From contig JAGXOR010000040.1 of the NCBI GenBank assembly GCA_023659785.1, positions 1 through 10,040 of the forward strand: a DNA stretch of 10,040 nt, given 5' to 3'. The stretch is from Methanomicrobia archaeon LH_S13. Its GTDB lineage: Archaea > Halobacteriota > Syntropharchaeia > Alkanophagales > Methanospirareceae. The translations under genes and the position numbers were made by a program. This document shows positions 7,829 to 10,040 of the stretch, piece after piece. The notes under the pieces were generated by a model. The model searched no databases. It had not been told where the DNA came from and saw nothing but the letters and a program-made list of their open reading frames with translations. The first letter of the stretch is position 1; each line of letters opens with the position of its first letter.

Positions 7829-8257
7829 ATGATAAAAAGGAAGTCGTTTGGACTCTCGGATGTGAACAGGGAATTACAGAAGCAGATAGATAATGGCAAA
7901 GTAGTAATAGGGTCAAAGGAGACGATAAAAACGCTCAATAGGAGTGGAGAAGGAGCAAAAATTGTTATTCATGCTTCTAACTGCCCTGAAGGGATAAAAG
8001 ATGAATTTAGAGTGATGGTTAAAAAGGAAAATAAAAATATCAGCATTTATGAATATCCTGCTAATAGCTTCGAGTTTGGGCTTGCATGTAGTAAACCTTT
8101 TTCTGTTGCTTCTTTATGTATTATTGATGTCGGGGAGTCAGAAATTTTACGGTTTTTGTCCCCTAACTTTCACACTAAGGAGAATAAGTCTATGCAGGAC
8201 TTGCGGGGAAAACTCTTACAGGGATTTCGGGGTGGAAGGGACGGAGCTCCTACATAA
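7829..8257 (+). CDS. rpl30e: Large-subunit ribosomal protein eL30 (L30e), with extended C-terminus
   Basis: RNA-binding protein of the L7Ae/L30e fold, in its usual archaeal place between rpoA2 and nusA. Recognisable parts are DVNRELQKQIDNGKVVIGSK with the following ETIKTL, VIHASNCPEGIKDEF, and LACSKPFSVASLCIIDVGESEIL. The family core ends near residue 109. A tail of about 32 residues follows (111-142, ending GGRDGAPT), rich in Gly and Arg, that I do not recognise in L30e, whose usual length is about 95-105. About ten residues also precede the DVN start region. The ATG at 7829 lies one base after the rpoA2 stop, with GAGGT at 7821-7825, so translation is probably coupled. The tail could be a real extension or read-through after loss of an older stop codon. 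Confidence 0.9.
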   Translation: MIKRKSFGLSDVNRELQKQIDNGKVVIGSKETIKTLNRSGEGAKIVIHASNCPEGIKDEFRVMVKKENKNISIYEYPANSFEFGLACSKPFSVASLCIIDVGESEILRFLSPNFHTKENKSMQDLRGKLLQGFRGGRDGAPT

Positions 8258-8292
8258 GCCACACATTTCAAAAAAAACGAAGGTGATTGAAA

Positions 8293-8721
8293 TTGACCGT
8301 GAAACTGGACACTGAGGGAATAAGGTGCATAGGGGTATTCGAGAGTCTTACGGGTGCGGGAGTCAAGGATTGCGTGGTGGATAACGAGGAGGATAAGGTG
8401 ATAATGGTGATAAAAAAAGGAGACATGGGCTTAGCTATTGGAAAAGACGGTTCTAACATAAATAAGGTAAAAAAGCTGCTAAGAAAGGAAATAGAGCTTG
8501 TGGAGCACTCTTCAGATATAAAGGAATTCATAGAGAATCTCTTCCGTCCTACTTATGTGAAGAGTGTCGAGCTGATGACCAAGAATAACAAAAGCTGTGC
8601 AAACGTGGAGGTTTTTAACAAAGACAAGGGTATTGCAATTGGAAGGAACGGGGAGAAGATAAAAAGGGTAAAATTGTTAGTAAAAAGAAATCAAGATATA
8701 GACAACGTGATAATAGTATAA
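8293..8721 (+). CDS. nusA: NusA-like transcription factor (two KH domains)
   Basis: Archaeal NusA homologue, a small RNA-binding protein made only of tandem KH domains and lacking the N-terminal and S1 domains of bacterial NusA. The inferred role is RNA binding during elongation or termination; the archaeal function is less well established. KH1 carries the GxxG loop IGKDG (49-53) and KH2 carries IGRNG (116-120). The 142-residue length fits the family. I chose the TTG at 8293: GGTGA (8282-8286) lies 6 nt upstream, and the resulting N-terminus TVKLDTEGIRCIG lines up with the usual family start. A TTG at 8287 is in frame but abuts the ribosome site, and a GTG at 8299 is too distant. It is the last gene of the polymerase block, followed by a terminator-like hairpin. 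Confidence 0.93.
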   Translation: MTVKLDTEGIRCIGVFESLTGAGVKDCVVDNEEDKVIMVIKKGDMGLAIGKDGSNINKVKKLLRKEIELVEHSSDIKEFIENLFRPTYVKSVELMTKNNKSCANVEVFNKDKGIAIGRNGEKIKRVKLLVKRNQDIDNVIIV

Positions 8722-8764
8722 AAAATGAGAACGAGAACATGCTCAATAAAGAGTGGAAAAATCC

Positions 8765-8784
8765 AAACCTTTCTCAGAAAGTTT
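8765..8784 (+). other. Small hairpin downstream of nusA
   Basis: CTTTC (8769-8773) pairs with GAAAG (8777-8781) around a TCA loop. The stem can extend by AAA with TTT past one bulged C. There is no T run directly after it. It sits just before the stronger terminator candidate and may be part of the same 3' end structure. Confidence 0.4.
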
Positions 8785-8786
8785 AC

Positions 8787-8809
8787 CAAAGAGCGCTTTG
8801 CCGTTTTTT
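8787..8809 (+). terminator. Hairpin plus T6 terminator after nusA
   Basis: CAAAG (8787-8791) and CTTTG (8796-8800) form a perfect 5-bp stem with a four-base AGCG loop. CCG and then TTTTTT (8804-8809) follow. Archaeal polymerase terminates at U tracts, with or without a hairpin, so this is a good candidate for the end of the rpoB-nusA transcript. It lies 65 nt after the nusA stop and upstream of the rps12 promoter. Confidence 0.6.
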
Positions 8810-8834
8810 GTCATTGGAATTTAGGTAATTAGGT

Positions 8835-8862
8835 ATTGTTTAGGTTTTAGGATTTTGAATTT
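8835..8862 (-). repeat. AT-rich degenerate intergenic repeat, inverted copy 1
   Basis: The reverse complement matches 9926-9953 without gaps at 24 of 28 positions, including the shared 9-mer CTAAACAAT and the motif TCCTAAA. Similar TTAGGT-like units continue to its left (about 8820-8834). It ends just before the TATA box of rps12. Confidence 0.7.
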
Positions 8863-8874
8863 GAGATTTATATA
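8861..8874 (+). promoter_or_regulatory. Archaeal promoter (TATA box) for rps12-rps7
   Basis: TTTATATA at 8867-8874 is a near-consensus archaeal TATA box, preceded by the purine-containing TTGAGA that could act as a BRE. Initiation is expected about 25 nt downstream, near 8894-8900, which leaves a leader of only a few bases before the ATG at 8904. The only ribosome-site-like sequence, AAGGT at 8881-8885, is 18 nt from the ATG and probably outside the transcript. Confidence 0.65.
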
Positions 8875-8903
8875 GTCCACAAGGTATTTAGCAATTACAA
8901 AAT

Positions 8904-9332
8904 ATGGGAAAAGGGATAAATGCAGCAAGGAAGGTGAAGAAGGATAAAAAGAAGGGCAGGAGGAAGAGCATGGATTTTGCTCGAAGGGCACTGAACTCGG
9001 CTAAAAAAGCTGACCCTCTGGAAGGTGCACACATGGGAAGGGCTATTGTCCTGGAAAAGGTAGGAATAGAGGCAAAGCAGCCGAATTCCGCAATAAGGAA
9101 ATGTGTTCGTGTTCAGTTGATCAAAAATGGTAAGCAGATGACTGCTTTTTGTCCAGGTGAAGGTGCTATAAAGTTTATAGACGAGCATGACGAGGTACTG
9201 ATAGTGGGAATGGGAGGAAGAAAAGGAAGGTCGTATGGAGACCTCTCGGGTGTAAGATTCAAGGTGGTGGCAGTAACTGATATCTCATTACCTGAATTGA
9301 TAAAGGGTAAGAAGGAGAAGGTCCTCAGGTAA
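8904..9332 (+). CDS. rps12: Small-subunit ribosomal protein uS12 (S12)
   Basis: Decoding-centre protein of the 30S subunit. It is 142 residues, the usual archaeal/eukaryotic length (S23-type). Clear motifs are a basic N-terminus, the universal KQPNSAIRKCVRVQLIKNGK, FIDEHDEVLIVGMGG and the C-terminal ISLPELIKGKKEK. The universal GD[IL]PGVR loop reads GDLSGVR, with Ser115 (TCG at 9246-9248) in place of the conserved proline of the decoding-site loop. The ATG at 8904 gives the standard start GKGINAARK. The gene has its own promoter and is very likely translated from a leaderless or nearly leaderless message. rps7 begins 2 nt after its stop. Confidence 0.97.
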   Translation: MGKGINAARKVKKDKKKGRRKSMDFARRALNSAKKADPLEGAHMGRAIVLEKVGIEAKQPNSAIRKCVRVQLIKNGKQMTAFCPGEGAIKFIDEHDEVLIVGMGGRKGRSYGDLSGVRFKVVAVTDISLPELIKGKKEKVLR

Positions 9333-9334
9333 AA

Positions 9335-9898
9335 ATGCTATTTGATAAGGTATTTGATAGATGGGACATCACGGAAGTGGAGATAAGGGACGTAGGTGTG
9401 GAAAAGCACGTCAGTCTCCAGCCGATGTCTGCGCTGCATAGTGGAGGAAGGCATGCAAAACAGCAGTTTGAGCAAGCAAAAGTTTGCCTGGTAGAGCGGC
9501 TCATTAACAAATTGATGCTGACCGAGAGGAATACGGGTAAGAAATTGAAAACATACAAAATCGTTAAAAATGCTTTTGATTTGATATATGGGAATACAAA
9601 GGAGAACCCGGTTCAGTTGTTTGTGGATGCGGTACAAAATGCGGGTCCGAGGGAAGAAACAATCAGGTTGAGATTTGGTGGCATATTAGTCCCAAAACCC
9701 GTGGATGTAACCTCACAACGAAAAGTAGACCTGGCACTGCTTTTCATTGCGCATGGGTCACAGAAATGCGTATTCAAGAGCAAGAGGAGTATAGAGCGTT
9801 GCCTTGCTGATGAGATAGTAAATACGGCAAAAAACAAGAAGTGCTACTCAACAAGCAAGAAGGAGGAGAAGGAAAGGTTGGCAAGGGCAGCGAGGTAA
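9335..9898 (+). CDS. rps7: Small-subunit ribosomal protein uS7 (S7)
   Basis: Protein that helps nucleate 30S head assembly on 16S rRNA and contacts the exit site. It is 187 residues. Family landmarks are GGRHAKQQFEQAKVCLVERL with INKLM, NTGKKLKTYKIVKNAF, ENPVQLFVDAVQNAGPREE, KVDLALLFIAHG, LADEI and a basic C-terminus ending RLARAAR. The usual SPQRR segment reads TSQRK, with Ser127 in place of proline. The ATG at 9335 is 2 nt after the rps12 stop, and AGGT at 9327-9330 is a close, weak ribosome site, so coupling to rps12 translation is likely. EF-2 or EF-1alpha often follows in archaea but is not within the window. Confidence 0.97.
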   Translation: MLFDKVFDRWDITEVEIRDVGVEKHVSLQPMSALHSGGRHAKQQFEQAKVCLVERLINKLMLTERNTGKKLKTYKIVKNAFDLIYGNTKENPVQLFVDAVQNAGPREETIRLRFGGILVPKPVDVTSQRKVDLALLFIAHGSQKCVFKSKRSIERCLADEIVNTAKNKKCYSTSKKEEKERLARAAR

Positions 9899-9925
9899 AA
9901 TTCCCAATAAAGTGCGTAAAATCCT

Positions 9926-9953
9926 AAATTCTAATTCCTAAACTCTAAACAAT
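9926..9953 (+). repeat. AT-rich degenerate intergenic repeat, inverted copy 2
   Basis: This is the core of a longer AT-rich tract (about 9916-9970) built of loosely repeated TCCTAAA, TTCTAA and TTCCAAAT units. It is the inverted partner of 8835-8862, identical at 24 of 28 positions. It starts 27 nt after the rps7 stop. Confidence 0.7.
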
Positions 9954-9975
9954 TTCAAAATTCCAAATATTTAGA

Positions 9976-9981
9976 TTTTTT
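9976..9981 (+). terminator. T6 run downstream of rps7
   Basis: TTTTTT lies about 80 nt after the rps7 stop, at the end of the AT-rich repeat tract. A bare U tract can terminate archaeal transcription. A CCCC-ATTA-GGGG hairpin (9982-9993) lies after the T run rather than before it, so this is not a classic intrinsic terminator. Confidence 0.4.
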
Positions 9982-10007
9982 CCCCATTAGGGGTTGAGTT
10001 TCGAGCG

Positions 10008-10040
10008 AAGGTGGGACACTCAGACACACCTTTATGTTAT
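10008..10040 (+). promoter_or_regulatory. Inverted repeat and possible TATA element for the next gene
   Basis: AAGGTG (10008-10013) and CACCTT (10027-10032) form a 6-bp inverted repeat with a 13-nt spacer. The right arm runs into TTTATGTTAT at the window edge, which could be a weak TATA box of a downstream gene. The downstream gene is not visible, so the role is only a guess. Confidence 0.2.

Noticed and set aside
8011..8060. Third copy of the A' insert module in L30e (a KKENKNISIYE stretch resembling RKENKKLNIYD)
   Set aside because: The match is short and falls within the ordinary L30e fold at the right place. The W-x-I-T part is absent, so it is most likely chance.
8287..8292. TTG at 8287 as the nusA start
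   Set aside because: It directly abuts the GGTGA ribosome site. TTG 8293 has 6-nt spacing and gives the expected family N-terminus.
8049..8315. An 88-codon + strand reading frame overlapping rpl30e and nusA
   Set aside because: It lies in another frame of two recognised genes, has no ribosome site or family motif, and ends inside nusA. It is a shadow.
9916..9970. CRISPR-like or tandem repeat array
   Set aside because: The units are short, degenerate and irregularly spaced, with no constant repeat-spacer pattern, so it is only an AT-rich degenerate tract.

Overview
The window is a euryarchaeal transcription/translation gene cluster read entirely on the + strand. In order it encodes RNA polymerase subunits B, A' and A'', ribosomal protein eL30 (L30e), the short archaeal NusA-like KH protein, uS12 and uS7. 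This is the conserved archaeal rpoH-rpoB-rpoA1-rpoA2-rpl30e-nusA-rps12-rps7 order. Archaeal identity follows from the split largest subunit (A' and A''), the two-KH-domain NusA without an S1 domain, and L30e in the operon. Arginine is mostly AGA/AGG and isoleucine often ATA. The exact lineage cannot be fixed from this window. Subunit B is one undivided chain, which many methanogens, haloarchaea and Archaeoglobus do not have. An uncultivated, divergent euryarchaeon is likely; an ANME-1-like lineage is a guess only.

Layout. Bases 1-41 hold at most the last codons of an upstream gene, expected to be rpoH. Bases 34-8721 form one tightly packed block: rpoB overlaps rpoA1 by 4 nt if the GTG start is right, rpoA1 and rpoA2 are 22 nt apart, rpoA2 and rpl30e 1 nt, and rpl30e and nusA 35 nt. 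A short hairpin with a T6 run (8787-8809) follows nusA. The gap 8722-8903 then carries a degenerate AT-rich repeat and a TATA-box promoter only about 30 nt before the rps12 ATG. rps12 and rps7 form a second unit, 2 nt apart. It is followed by an inverted copy of the same AT-rich repeat, a T6 run and two small inverted repeats.

Together the genes make the catalytic core of RNA polymerase (B carries the lobes, wall and half of the active site; A' the Mg-binding loop and bridge helix; A'' the trigger loop), a putative elongation/termination RNA-binding factor, and small- and large-subunit ribosomal proteins.

Most unusual points: (1) A' is about 130 residues longer than usual because each half of its second zinc knuckle is followed by a copy of the same inserted module, an internal duplication still readable at the protein level; (2) several near-invariant active-centre residues differ in B, A' and A''; (3) rps12-rps7 lies between inverted copies of an AT-rich intergenic repeat; (4) A'' has a long N-terminal extension and L30e a C-terminal one. 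No mobile-element gene, tRNA, rRNA or CRISPR array was seen.
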